Shown piece by piece: positions 10,793-22,239 of a stretch of DNA of 64,000 nt. Within the stretch, counting starts at the first letter, position 1. Every line of letters starts with the position of its first letter. Source of the DNA: Cytidiella melzeri (taxonomy: Eukaryota; Basidiomycota; Agaricomycetes; Polyporales; Irpicaceae); NCBI GenBank assembly GCA_022592445.1, contig JABYQR010000111.1, positions 1-64,000 of the forward strand, written 5' to 3'. The notes under the pieces were generated by a model. The model was not told the origin of the DNA. It saw only the letters and a list, made by a program, of their open reading frames with translations, and ran no database searches. The translations under genes were made by a program, and so were the position numbers.

Positions 10793-11270
10793 AGTTTGAT
10801 GAGCGCGAGTTGCTCAGAATACTTGATGCGTGAAAGCGCCTTGGTGAGAATATCAGCGCAATTATTGTTTGAGCTGCAGTGAGGGACAAGAATAGTTTTG
10901 TCAAGAATTTGCTCACGTACAAAGTGGTGCCGAATATTGATATGCTTTGATCAGGAATGGAATTGATGGTCCTGAGCAAATGAGATGGCGGCAAGGTTGT
11001 TGGTGGTGAGAGTGGTAGGTCCTGTAGGCGCAAATCCAAGCTCTGTAAGAATTTCCCTGAGCCAGATAGCCTCCTTTGCCGCGTGAGAGAGTGCTACGTA
11101 TTCTGCCTCCATAGGCGAGAGAGCAACTGTGCTCTGCTTCTTCAAACTCCAACTAACCATGCCTCCTCCGAGGAGGAAAGCGTATCCAGATATGGGGATA
11201 CTGGGTGTGTGCAACACTTGGCTCTGCAACACGCCAACGATGCCATAAAGCCAAGTCAGTACTGAGGGAA
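10793..11270 (-). pseudogene. Ty1/copia Pol, C-terminal RNase H region (decayed)
   Basis: The minus strand carries the recognisable end of a copia polyprotein. The block 'ISGYAFLLGGG' is followed by 'VSWSLKKQ', 'VALSPMEAEYVALS' (containing the catalytic Glu) and 'EAIWLREIL'. Next comes the terminal block 'SKHINIRHHFVREQI' and 'NCADILTKALS'. An in-frame TGA lies between 'HQFHS' and 'SKHIN' where Arg (CGA) is usual. The Asp normally found in the 'DNQSAI'-like motif reads Thr. The gene is therefore inactive. Sequence upstream of about 11270 no longer matches, so all of Gag, integrase and reverse transcriptase is missing. A polypurine tract and probable LTR edge follow immediately downstream. Confidence 0.85.
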
Positions 11271-11875
11271 TAAAGTGATCTAATCACACCTTGACATGGA
11301 AAGAAACACGGTAGACCATGAATTGCAATCCTATAGTTCAAATACAGTGACTTGACGTAACTGTGCTGTACATTCCTGAATTTGTACTGGCCTGTGATTC
11401 CTGAAAAATTGAGGGTATTGATTCACCATCCATTTTGCGTCTATATGACTCATGCAGCTCAACAACTCAACTGTGAACAAATCGACGAGGTGGCAGCCAG
11501 GGTTAAATGCGCCTTTCATCAACAACTCCTGACTTTTGGACTTGTGAGACATAGTACTGGGCAGGTCCTTGCAAATGCTCCACTCGGCCGTGCGAGAGTG
11601 TGCTGAACACCTAGCATACAGTAGCAGCAAAAAGTGTTGCGACACTACAAGCATGCAATGATTTTCTCATTGTGCGAGCTCACTTCCGCACATTGTTATC
11701 TACTCTCAATTTTTACACACTATATACAATGTACAAATTATTTCCCAGGTAGAAATGACTTGGTCTGCGTCGTGTGCAAAAAGTGGTGCACAATCCACGT
11801 GAAAGCTGCATTTAGCGCCTACATGTTGTACTACTACTATTGTGCACCATCTCAACTATTCTATGTAAAACTTTG
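11271..11875. other. Intervening DNA without recognisable gene
   Basis: Several open frames of 60-180 codons cross this stretch, but their composition is Cys/Tyr/Leu-biased and unlike protein families, so I treat them as chance frames. It lies between the copia remnant and the C-terminal end of the Tc1 transposase and may include the Tc1 element's left end. Confidence 0.4.
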
Positions 11876-12147
11876 TCAAAAAATTCTGGTAGAATTAGTA
11901 CCTAGGATAGGACCCTTTGCCTGCATAAGCTCTGCTGCACAAGTGGGAAGAGATTCATACAATCCCTTGATATACCCATCATCCAAATTCGCCCACTCCT
12001 CCTGCAATGGCTCCCACATCTCCTCCTTATTTGACAGTTGCTGCTTGCAGGCCTGTAATTTGTGGTCTAGATGGTCCCAGACATCCTCCAGAATATTCAT
12101 ATCTGGTGAATTTGGAGGCCAGGGCAATACAGTGATCTTGTTCTCTG
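11876..12147 (-). pseudogene. Tc1/mariner transposase, C-terminal piece with third catalytic Asp
   Basis: The conserved 'VLPWPPNSPDMN' motif of Tc1-like transposases, carrying the third catalytic Asp, is followed by 'ILEDVWDHLDHKL' and a normal C-terminal tail that stops at 11876. The rest of the protein lies at 13686-14447, beyond a 1.5 kb insertion. The few residues just before the motif ('TENKIT') correspond to the last residues of the other piece ('KEHEMD'). Either the insertion duplicated a few codons or the two pieces come from different copies. Confidence 0.85.
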
Positions 12148-13684
12148 TTGCAGAGCGACTGCTGCTATGAAGGGAGTGAAGTAGAGAGGAAGGGGGGTAG
12201 ATCTCCAACGACATCAACGAGGTCAAAGTCAATGATGAGCAGGCAAGCAGGCATTGAGGCCAGATACTAGCAGTGCAAATGACAGAGTTAATAGGGTATA
12301 ATACTAAGTTACATGCAGTAACTCACCCAGCAGTGCAAATGACAGAGAGGTCAAGATGCAGAGCTAGGAAGAATAAGGTCTAATATATATACTGTGTCTG
12401 GGTGGTCTGTGCGCAAGTTCCCACACTAGGGACTGGAGTAACTGTGGGGCTGGAGTAACAATAGAACAATAAAGGACCAGGGTAACAATCAGGGACCAGG
12501 GTACGTAGAACAATAGAACTAGAACAATAGAATCAGGAACAATAGAACAATAGAAACTGGGGAAATCCCTGGGGAATCCCTAAACAATAGACAGGAGACA
12601 ATAGACGGAAGACAATAGGACAATAAGAACTGGGGGGATCCCTGGGGAATCCCTTACAATGGAAGGGGAACAATAGAACAATAGCCTAGGTTGATCTGGA
12701 ACTGACATGGATAGTCCAACAGAGACCGGATTTTTCCAACAATGTCACAAGTTTACAGCCTTAGGCGCCTATCTAGAGCGCTTATTTTCCGGCTAGGAGT
12801 GTTACCGGACCTAACCCTAACCCGGGTCACGTGACATCCTGGCTTATTTATCAATAGTCCAGACCCAAACCCTAGACTCAATCTGGAGCGGTTCCAGATC
12901 AACCTAGGCTATTGTTCTATTGTTCTCCTTCCATTGTTAGGGATTCCCCAGGGATTCCCCCAGTTCTTATTGTCCTATTGTCTTTCGTCTATTGTCTTCT
13001 GTCTATTGTTAGGGATTCCCCAGGGATTCCCCCAGTTTATATTGTTCTATTGTTCCAGTTTCTCTATTGTCTTATTGTTCTAGCCCTATTGTTCTACGTA
13101 CCCTGGTCTTTGACAGCTACCCTGGTCCTTGACAGTTACCCTGGTCCCTTATTGTTCTATTGTTACTCTAGCCCCACAGTTACTCCAGTCCCTAGTGTGG
13201 GAACTTGTGCACAGACCACCCAGCCACAGTATATATAGTAGCCCTTACCCTCCCTAGCTCTGCATCTTGACCTCTCTGTCATTTGCACTGCTAGGTGAGT
13301 TACTGCATGTAACTTAGTATCATACCTTATTAACTCTGTCATTTGCACTGCTAGTATCCGGCCTCTGTGCCTGCTTGCCTGCTTATCATCGACTCTGACC
13401 TTGTTGTCGTCGTTGGAGATCCCTTTCCTCTTTCACCATCATCCATTCCACCCTTGTTTAGGGTTTAGCAGCATAGCAGCAGTCGCTCCGCGACAGGAAC
13501 CGCTACAAATTGAGTCTAGGGTTTGGGTCTGGACTATTGATAAATAAGGCAGGATGTCATGTGACCCGGGTTAGGGTTAGTTCCAGTAACACACCTAGCC
13601 AGAAAATAAGCGCTCTAGATAGGCGCCTAATGCTGTAAACTTGTGACAATGTTGGAAAAATCTGGTCTCTGTTGGACTATCCAT
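12145..13684. repeat. Permuted inverted repeat structure A-B-A'-B' interrupting Tc1
   Basis: Arm A (about 12145-12700) is the reverse complement of A' (about 12894-13495). Arm B (12707-12895) is the reverse complement of B' (13496-13684). The order is A, B, A', B', not the A, B, B', A' of a simple palindrome. A and A' are dense in ACAATAGAAC-type words. B and B' hold telomere-like CCTAACCCTAACCC beside CACGTGAC or its variant. Arms differ by a few percent. No coding frame spans it. B...B' can be read as ~189-bp terminal repeats of a 978-bp element, and A...A' as ~560-bp terminal repeats of a 1.35 kb element, the two overlapping. Confidence 0.85.
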
Positions 13685-13685
13685 C

Positions 13686-14447
13686 TCATGCTCCTTGAAC
13701 CAAGCTGTAGCAAGCTTCAATGTGTGCTTTGGATCATTGTCCTGTTGGAAGATGATCTGTTGGCAGGTCAAATCTTGGTCTGCCAATGTGCTCAGAAGAG
13801 ACTCTGATAGGATGGAGCAATAAAGCTTCACATCCATCTTTCCATCAATGTGGTGTAGCCTTCCTTTTCCCTTCAAAGTGATACCATGATACTTCCACCC
13901 CTGTGCTTCACTGTTTTCTGCACGTTCCGGTCCAAAAACTCCTCGCCCTGTCTTCTTTGGCAGTATTCACTCCCATCTGAGCCAAATAGATTGACTTTGG
14001 ACTCATCTGAGAACACCATTACCCCCCACTCTTTCTGCCCCCATCTGGTCGCATGTCCAGCCCACCACTTGCACTTCTGTTTATGGGCTACAGACAGAAA
14101 CGGCTTTTGTCGACGCACATATCCCTTCAGCCCAATCTGTGCAAGGTTGTGACGCATTGTTTGGGCAACCACTTGTTGGGAATACCTTGCGCTGCAGGTC
14201 TGTAGTGTTGCGGGCCTCTTGTCGTGCCAGGAGTAAAGTGGCGTGACGGAGATTGCAGTCTTGTAAAACGTGAGGATGACCTGTCTTGGGCTTTTTTGCA
14301 CATAATTGGGATTGTGAGATAGGTTTTGATGGTGCGATAGATGGTGGACCGGTGGACCGGGACTTTCTTGCCAATGTCAGCCACACTGGCACCTTCATTA
14401 TGCAGAGTCCAAATTTGGGCCTTTTTAGTAGGGGTACACTGCACCAT
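13686..14447 (-). pseudogene. Tc1/mariner transposase, N-terminal and central part (frameshifted)
   Basis: From the ATG at 14447 a helix-turn-helix region is readable ('LHNEGASVADIGKKV ... STIYRTI'), after which the frame shifts. The catalytic core continues in another frame with 'VMVFSDESKVNLFGSDG' (first Asp) and, after one in-frame stop near 13876, 'IIFQQDNDPKHT' (second Asp). At least one or two frameshifts and one stop make it inactive. The expected next block with the third Asp is found only at 11876-12147, across the inserted repeat structure. Confidence 0.85.
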
Positions 14448-15300
14448 ATGTGTGGTACAGAGTTGGAAGAGTGGGTGGTATGGAAAAAAGCACAAGAGTG
14501 GTGAACTGGAAGGATTGAAGAACAAAACAAACCCAAATAGTGGTCGTGCGCGTGACGGGCGCCTAGCACTGCGACAGCGCAGATTGTGTACAATATAGTT
14601 GTTCAGAGTTGGCGCAGCAGCGCAGCTCGCAGCTCGCAGTGCCAGCTATTGAACCGGTCCGAGGGGCGCTTGTCGCATTAGGTAGTCACGAAGATGTAAC
14701 ACAGTCTAGCTTTCTTATTATTTAAACCTCGTGTTTCTTGATGTGGTTCATAACTATGAATTTTTTCTCTATTTTGAGGGCTGATCTATGTAAGCTACTT
14801 GAGCACAAGCAAAAAAAAATCCCACAACAATTGCAAGCACATTTGTGACAGACTGTGACATCACCTTCCTCTTTGGGGTGATAAACGCCGGAGCTGCGGA
14901 CTGCGGGCGGCGGCACGGCGCCAACTCTGAGCAACCCTAATGTTCTATATAAGAATATTTTGTTTTCATTGTGGAATTATTCTATACATACAATACTCAA
15001 TGTACAAAAAAAGTTGAATAAAATACGCAGTTTTGAGCTCAAACGGAGAGCGGAGAGTTGTGCGCTTGCGGTGTCGCAAGACTTTTTGCCGCTACTGTGT
15101 CTGGTTCAACACAGAGAAGATTGCGCAAAGTCGCTCACATGGTAGCTGTATAAACTGCGAGCTGCTCGGCGTTGTCGCTGCTCTGATGATCTCAGAGCTA
15201 CAGATGCTGGTGTCAAAGATGGAAGCGGAACCTGCTCTCAAATGGCACGAGAAGCCCACGAGAAGAGATAGTGCTCTGTAACCTGAGAAGTGTAGGCTGA
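14448..15300. other. Tc1 flank and possible pre-insertion host DNA, no clear gene
   Basis: Near 14550-14680 there are GC-rich repeated words (GCAGCTCGCAG) that may belong to the Tc1 end. The segment 15033-15281 has an open frame of 82 codons that I cannot assign. The DNA immediately left of 15301 should be the original neighbour of 25809, because the LINE target duplication joins them. Confidence 0.35.
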
Positions 15301-15316
15301 AGCCGACGACAGAGTC
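15301..15316. repeat. Left copy of 16-bp LINE target-site duplication
   Basis: AGCCGACGACAGAGTC, identical to 25793-25808. Here it is followed directly by the poly(T) run. Read on the minus strand this is the 3' poly(A) junction of the LINE. Confidence 0.9.
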
Positions 15317-15335
15317 TTTTTTTTTTTTTTTTTTA
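15317..15335 (-). other. LINE poly(A) tail (poly T on plus strand)
   Basis: An uninterrupted run of about 18-19 T directly after the target duplication, followed by AAATCAGTGATATTAAACG, the start of the 3' UTR in reverse. The same junction word is seen again in the stub at 62098-62140. Confidence 0.9.
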
Positions 15336-15475
15336 AATCAGTGATATTAAACGTCGGCGGAGCCAGGGACGATACAAAACCTAGGACTATACACATAATA
15401 ACGTACGCGTAACAGGAAGACTTGGGTGTCTAGACGCGCGAAACGCGCAATGAATGTACACTACCACATCGTTGA

Positions 15476-15770
15476 CTACTCATTATTGGTGGGAGCGTGT
15501 TCGAATGTAAATGCAAAAGGGTTGTCAAGTAAAAAGGCATAAAGGGCAGGGTCGGGGTCAGCGGAGTTCTTGAGGAACTCCAGGAAGTTGCGTCGCGGCC
15601 GGCGATACCGAGTACATTGGTTCAGGATGTGCATGTGCGATTGTAAGACGTTGCATTGGTCGCAGCGAGTGGCTTCGGCAGGGAAGAATCGAGAGCGGTA
15701 CTCTCCAGTGGGTGCGTGATTAAGAATACTGTTGTAGAACCCCTTTTGCAAACGGGTACGCTGTTGCAAA
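15476..15770 (-). pseudogene. LINE ORF2 C-terminal zinc-knuckle region
   Basis: The frame carries 'NHAPTGEYRSRFFP', then a Cys-x2-Cys ... His-x4-Cys arrangement ('CDQC ... HMHILNQC') and an arginine-rich 'RYRRPRR'. This matches the C-terminal region found after RNase H in fungal Tad/Deceiver-type LINE proteins. It stops at about 15476, some 140 bp before the poly(A). Upstream it is broken by the insertion 15771-16361. Reading across the insertion, with one copy of the direct repeat removed, keeps the frame open. Confidence 0.8.
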
Positions 15771-16382
15771 TCAGCCTCCAGCCTCAATCACACCTTGTTT
15801 TTTGTACCGGTAAAAGATGTATTATATAGAATTTTCCTCAACCAATATGTACATGTACTTTTTGTAATATTCGAGGGAGGGATGCAGGCTACCGAGTGTT
15901 ACCGGTGTGTTTTCGGCCGTCTTGTGCACGCATATCTGACCATATCTGACAAGATCCTAAAGATCCCAGCGAGCGGTGAGCACAAAAACCTGGAATCTAC
16001 CTCGCCTACACCACCGCTTCATTTCCATAAGCTTCAACTTATTGTCAGAGATGCGAGTGAGCTTGGGAGGGGAAAATTCTGAATTGTCGTGACAAAAGGC
16101 GCAAGCAGAGTGACAAGGGGTTCAAACTCCGATTAGTGTAATATACATGGCGACCAATGACGCAGACTCGACTGTGAAGATTTGTATATAAATTCACTCC
16201 TTTGCTGTACATACTCGTATAATTTTCTAGCTACGTTCGTCTCTCACGCGATGTAAATGTAGCTTCGTCTACTTTGACTCAACCTCTGTACAAGGGCACT
16301 TCGTGACAAGCCGAGCGGTGATTGAACTTGCCGTGTGACAATAGCATCAATTTGTGACTCAAAACGGGTACGCTTTTGCAAA
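15750..16382. mobile_element. ~0.6 kb insertion in the LINE with 21-bp direct repeats
   Basis: The 21-mers at 15750-15770 and 16362-16382 (AAACGGGTACGCTnTTGCAAA) differ at one position and bracket 591 bp. Excising the middle plus one copy rejoins the LINE frame ('LQKRTR' to 'LQKGFYNSILNHA'), so this looks like a genuine insertion with target duplication. The insert has no coding frame I trust. It has a TATATAC-type A/T word near 16190 and a GGGTTCAAACTCC word at 16117 that resembles a Pol III B box. A SINE is possible but not shown. Confidence 0.65.
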
Positions 16383-16782
16383 ACCTGACTCTCGACGACG
16401 GCAACGTTCCGCTCGTCGTATTACACGATTTCTCATCCTTCAAACCTCCGGATATCATACATGAGATGGTCTTCTAGGAAATAAAGAAAAAATTGTAATT
16501 TTTGGGCCAACACTCATGCCCAGTGAGAATCGGATCTACTCAGACCGACTGAGACCTACTGCGGTCGAGCTCGTCTACCCCAGTCTACTGCCATCTGCAG
16601 TAAGCATTATGATGCGAGTAGACGCTCTGTGTGTTTGACATTTCCCCGGCGCCTCGTCGATTTCATTCCTCTACCGCAACTTGTATCTTTCGATTCTGCA
16701 CTCAGCCTGTGTTGACGCCTGTTATCGCGTGCTCTCGAATCCTTGTACATACCATTGAGTCAATCCATACAGTTCTCCCCAC

Positions 16783-19700
16783 ATGCAGCCACCAAGTGAA
16801 CACAATCAGCGGCCTCCCGGTACACCAGTTGGCCACAGACTGTGTGAATGTGGCATCCGATGCAAGCCATCCAAGTGGGTCCCGATCTCAACCTACTATG
16901 ACCACCGGAAACTCGTCAGAGCGCAGCTGCAAGCTATTGCCGAAAACCGCCCAGTCAAGTTATATGGGCGCGGTCTTCAGCAGGAGGTAGACCAACGGGC
17001 GGCTTATATCCGCAATGCACTGGCGGGTAGTAGCAGCAGACGGCAGCATGCGGAGGCTGCTACAGGTGACGGTCAAAGCGCTGCTAGGCATGGCATGGAT
17101 GTAGTAAGTGCCCTGCTACTTTGGAGTGATAGTCGGCTTACCGGAAACATCATAGGACGTTGCCCCACCCGGGCCACCGAGTCTGCCAGCTAACGACAGC
17201 GACGGACTAAACCGTCCTTCGTCGCGCTCACCGCCACGCGATGAATATGAGGATTTCTTCCGGGATGACAGTCTCCGGTCCGATTCACCAGTGTCGGTCG
17301 GCCACGCACAAGGTAAGCAGATATGTGTTGTATATTCCGCATTCCAGCTTCTTACCTTTGCCTAGACGAACTTCAGCCCGATGAGGAAGAGGACACTCCT
17401 TCTGAGCGTGACGCAGAACTGGACAATGAAGACAATGCTGCAGACGAGGAGATCGCGCGGCTTGCTGCCTTGAGCCTGGGCGAAGACCACGCAGCCCCGG
17501 ACGATAGTGCTCCTATGGGCAACTCTTCGACTTCAGCACAGGGACGTGAAGACGCTGACCCGCTGAGAAGGGTTAAACTTGACGACATGCGGATCGGACA
17601 GGCATTCATCGAAGCTCTTCAAGACGCTACACTCGACGCCGATAACCTCCCAGACCATGTCATTCGAAGGCTCAGGGAGCCTTTGACTGAGGTAATCAAG
17701 CTCGACAACAATCCCGCCCTTGCATTCTCCCTTGAGTACTACCTACGGCTGGACAATGCTGCCAACGTCATGTACGACAGCGTGCGAGCTCTCGTGAAGA
17801 AGCATTTCCAGATCGAGATGCTTTCGCTAGACCAGGTCAAGCGAAAGGCCGAGGAAATCAGCGGTGTTGTTCCTATATACACAGAGATGTGTATCAACAC
17901 CTGTCTCGCCTTCACAGGTCCATTCGCGCCCCTTGACAAGTGTCCGATGTGTCGGGAGCCACGGTACGATGTCAAACAAGGCAAGAATGTGCCGCGCAAG
18001 CAATCCGTCACCATCCCTGTTGGTCCACAGATCCAGGCTGCTTACCGATCACTTGAGAGTGCGAATGAGATGGGCTATCGTGCACGGTGCACGCAGCAGA
18101 TGTTTGAAGTCATTGGTGGAGACTTGGAGAATATCTCGCTTCCTTCGTACTCGGATTTCATTCACAGCAGCCAGTACATTCAAGCATGTATGCGCGGGGA
18201 CATCGCGGATCACGACGTCGTTCTCATGTTCTCAATGGACGGAGCCCAGCTGTATCGCATGAAAGAGTCTGACTGCTGGATTTATATCTGGGTTGTGCTG
18301 GACCGCGCTCCGGAGAACCGATACAAGAACAAGCATATCTTCATTGGTGGAGTTATCCCTGGTCCCCGTAAGCCGAAGAACATCGAGTCGTTCTTGTTTC
18401 CTGGCTTCCATCACGTCGCAGCTCTCATGAAGGAGGGTTTCCGCATCTGGAATGCAGCCACTGGCGAGGTCTTCGACTCGAATATCTTCATTCCTTTCTT
18501 CCTTGGTGACGGACCGGGTATCACCATCCTCAACGGCCTTGTCGGTCATTCTGGCAAGTATGGCTGTCGACTGTACTGTCCTCTCGCCGGTCGACATAAG
18601 CCTGGAGCAGGTGGACACTATTACGCCGCACTCAGAAAGCCAACAGATGGGCCAGGTGTCCATCACGCATCACAACATCCCGATGTCGATATAACGTTAC
18701 CTCTCTACTACGATGCAGAACAAGTCGTCACCCGCTATAGCCAGAACTTGCCTAAGGTTCTGTACGCTGCAAACCAGGTCACATATGAGAGGATGCGCCG
18801 CGAAACGGGAATTGCAAAGCCTACTCTTGTCAGCGGTTTTCCTCCTAGCCGTATCTACCCCATTCCGCTGTGTTTTCCTGCCGACATCATGCATCTCGCG
18901 GGTATTCAAAATCCAGATCTTTACGTGGCGTTATGGCGCGGTACTCTGCAGTGCTCTCCCTCAGACAATATCGCCACTTGGGACTGGGCTGTGTTCCGAT
19001 CACCACGGGTCTGGCAAGCACATGGCGATATTGTGGCAGCGACCCGGCCGTATCTTCCTGGCTCATTTGACCGCCCTCCACGCAATATTGCAGAGAAACT
19101 CACCAGCGGCTATAAAGCTGTTGAGTTCATGACATATCTGTACGGCCTTGGGCCTGCTATTCTTCTTGGGGTTCTTCCATTCCGATTCTGGCGCAATATC
19201 TGTAAGCTGATACAAGGCATACGGCTCATGAACCAGTACGAAAGTGAAGGGGTTTCTGCCGCAGATCTCGCTGAGGCGCATCAGCTACTGGTGGAGTTTG
19301 TGGTGGAGTTTGAGGACCTGTACTACCAGGGGAAAGCGTCAAGACTTCATTTCTGCCGCCAGAGTGTTCATGCTCATGTTCACCTTGGGCCGGAGACAGA
19401 GAACACAGGCCCGTATCCTATAAAATCGCAGTGGCCCATTGAACGAACCATTGGAATACTCGGCAGCCAGATACGGCAGCCATCTAAACCGTTCGCGAAC
19501 ATGGCGCAGCGAGCTATTCGTCGCTGTCAAGTCAACGCTCTGAAGCATATGTTCCCTGACATCGATCCCGACATTGACCGTCCTCTGTTACCACGAGGAG
19601 CATATGACATTGGTGACGGCTACGCATTACTGCGTTATGCGGACAGGAATGACATCCGCTTGGCAAATCGTGAAGCAGGTGTGCTGCGGGATTTTGTACG

Positions 19701-20322
19701 GACTCGCGGGCTTGATGTACATCCTGATTGGCTTGCTCAGCCAACAGTTCGCCGGTGGGCAAGGATCCAGCTCCCAAACGGCCAGATTGCTCGCGCATGG
19801 AAAGAGCTAGAGAAACCGCTGGATATGAGCCGGTATTCTCGGATGGTTAAGGTGCTTACTACTCCAAAGCTCCCATAAGTGAATCACTGCTGATGTATAC
19901 TTCTCCTGAACTAGGTGGTCTGCGATGACCGTATCGAGATTGCTGAGGTGCAATTTTACTTCTTATTGAAAGCAGGACAAGACGAGGATGACCGTCAGCA
20001 TGGTTTCGCCATGGTCTCAATGTGGTCACCTCCCGATCCGCAGCTTCTCGAGTGGTCATCCAAGTGCCTTTGGTCTTGTTTACCACTGCCAAAGGAAGAT
20101 GATAGGCTGCTTCGGATTATCAGTGCGAAGAATATCATTGCTGCTGTTGGTATGGTGCCTCATTCAGTTGATATAATTGAAGATCCTGAGCTCAGAAACC
20201 GGCTGCGAGGGCGGTGGTATATGGTTCCTCACTTGGGTCAGAAACTGAGCAGTATGGCGGGTGCTCCTAACGGAGACGAGGGCAACAATGGTGCTGATGA
20301 CGGTGGCAATGATGATGGATAG
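16783..20322 (+). CDS. Tnp2-family CACTA transposase
   Basis: Multi-exon gene. It starts at the ATG at 16783 and begins with a Cys-rich knuckle ('CECGIRC') that may bind zinc. Introns lie at about 17101-17155, about 17311-17365 and 19852-19914. A very acidic linker (about residues 175-220) is followed by the catalytic domain, including a second Cys cluster ('CPMCREPRYD') and 'FSMDGAQLYRMKESDCWIY'. A 'FLGDGPG ... HSGKYGCRLYC' block and 'FPADIMHLAGIQNPD' follow. This is the Tnp2 domain, a DDE-type transposase that cuts the element out at its CACTA ends. The final exon adds an acidic/Asn-rich tail ending at 20322. No stop or frameshift is visible in the long exon, which suggests a possibly functional enzyme. 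Confidence 0.92.
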
Positions 20323-21571
20323 TTGTATGTTGTATATACTACTTTACAACATGTGGCGGACTTGTATTAAGAATACCCTCGTTTCAAAGTGCACCACACA
20401 AAACACCGTGCAAGCGCGTTCGATGTCGTCATTCCCGCTTGTCGATGTCGTCGCTGCTGTGGTCTGCAAATAAGCTAGGTCGTGGTCATCATAACGAGGG
20501 TGGTGTGGTCACGGTCGCCGGGGTAATCGTCTGCACAGGTAAAAGAAATCGGCCAAGTACAGCGCAGACACGGAGGATCTTGTTCTTCTTGCGCCCGTTC
20601 GTGCAGGCAGTTCAGCGTCCTCGTCTGGTGTGATACTCCCCTTGTAGTGCAGCGTGAGATGGGCAGCCGTAGCACAAATCTCCGTACGTACCGTACACGT
20701 CTCACTAAGTTTCCCATGGCTGAGCGACAAGCTTTGTCGCGCTGACTTGATCAGCCTTGGCGAGAGGCGTGGTGCGGTCGATGACGGTGGACAACGGCAT
20801 TGGCGAGGGAGGATACGTGCTTGAAGAGCGCGGAGCCAGGCTGTTTGCAACGCGTGCTGGTTACGAGGAAGTTGCTGAGAATTGGCGCGGATGCTCTGGG
20901 TGACGTTGCAGTCGTTGTCGTGACTGTCGCTGTCGTGGTCATCTACCAGCACCTAGATCGAAGTACCACAGTAAACATGAATGAAAGAATTCGAACGGTA
21001 CGAGGAATTGACGTACCACAACATTAGTATTGACCTCGTACTGAGCAGACATACTGTGCGCGGAGAGCAAGTGCACAAGCTTGGTTGTGCGTGGCAACTG
21101 CTATCGAAAGGTTCGAACAGGCGGGAGAGAGCGTGTGATGTGGAAGCTTCAAGCGACAAGCTCTCCGCGTGCTAGTTCGGAGTTGAGGATGAGGCCGTGC
21201 TATGTAACTCAGACTCAGCATCCTCAAACCTACTCAAGCAGCGGTGAACTGTTGGGCTGAAGCGATAGTAGTGGTGGTAGTGACGACGGCTGTGATGTCG
21301 AACTTACATACATGTTGTGACAGTCACGTCACGCATACTCTCACCACCGAAGAAGCGATTCGCACAGGACGACTGCCATTTTCTGCTACAAAGCACACGA
21401 AACTTATCAGTACATGCAAGGAGAACATATTCCTAACATGTTACTGGTGATTCTTCCTCTCGTCCGTTCTCGTGAGCCAGACCCTCGCGTTCGGCAAACT
21501 ATTAGTTCGATCTCACGGGTGAGCATGAATCGCTTGCACGTTATTTCAAGGAAACTCACCTCTCGTGCACA
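20323..21571. other. Internal CACTA spacer, no gene recognised
   Basis: Open frames are short and mutually overlapping on both strands, with compositions dictated by CGT/ACG-rich DNA. The spacer separates the convergent transposase and antisense genes and presumably holds their 3' ends. I see nothing specific. Confidence 0.5.
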
Positions 21572-22239
21572 CTACTTCATATCTCTCTTCCATTCACCTT
21601 GAACGAGGCTGAATGTCCACGGCTGGACGGCGCGAGGATGGCTGGTCAGAAGATCGCTGCGTGAGCCAGCCACGGCGGCGCTGTTGGTGTCTGACTCCAT
21701 AACCATCAAAGGCCTACTAGGACCTGCATTGCGTAAATTGGAGGTACCACCGTGAACGCGTGAGGCTTGTCTAGCTCGCTTTGGTGAGCTGCCATCATAT
21801 TCTTCGTTGGTAGATACTGATACTGGTGACTCGGAGCGCCGTCGTTTGGCTCTCGTAGTGCGATCGACACCACCTCCTGCGGCTTCTGCCACTGGCAGAG
21901 ATGGACTCAAAGACGGACCATGTAGCTTATAGTCTCCTCCACCTAGCGCAGGCACCTGCGCATCAATCTCCTTAACGGGAGATTGACTCGGTGGTTGCTC
22001 GACCGCAATACTAGAGGCGCGCGGTGTTCCGTTGCTTGACACCTCTATCAGGTACGTCTGCGCATTCTCAATGATTGAGATAGATACTAATAAATCATGT
22101 ACAGACTCACAGTTGCTCTTCCTTGGGGTGCTATGAGCACAATCGCCATCGGAGCGCCCACGCTGCCCCTGTCATGTGCGATGCGGACTGTCATGTCGGC
22201 TTTGTGCTCGTCCGACAGGCTTGAGTTGGATGGCGGCAT
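21572..22239 (-). CDS. Uncharacterised two-exon CACTA-borne protein (antisense)
   Basis: Start at the ATG at 22239. Exon 1 runs to about 22109, and a short intron with GTGAGT donor and GCGCAG acceptor leads into exon 2, which stays open to the stop at 21572. The protein is about 205 residues. A short N-terminal globular part ('MTVRIAHDRG ... MAIVLIAPQGRAT') is followed by a low-complexity Ser/Pro-rich region with a basic nuclear-localisation-like cluster ('RAKRRRSES' and 'SPKRARQ'). I recognise no family. It lies head-to-head with the second sense gene, about 220 bp apart, so the two may share a promoter. It could be a regulatory protein of the element or a captured host fragment. Confidence 0.5.

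Noticed and set aside
10793..11270. Repeat-induced point mutation as the cause of the copia stop codon
   Set aside because: One CGA-to-TGA type change is not enough evidence for a C-to-T mutational process. A systematic transition count over aligned copies would be needed.
11634..12170. 178-codon plus-strand frame
   Set aside because: Part of it is antisense to the Tc1 C-terminal block and the rest has Cys/Tyr-rich, non-protein-like composition.
12912..13238. 108-codon plus-strand frame
   Set aside because: It arises from the ACAATAG/CTATTGT-rich inverted repeat arms, giving low-complexity Val/Leu/Tyr sequence. It is not a gene.
16117..16129. GGGTTCAAACTCC as a tRNA gene B box
   Set aside because: No matching A box, acceptor stem or anticodon arm could be drawn around it. 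At most it is a Pol III-like word in the 0.6 kb insert.
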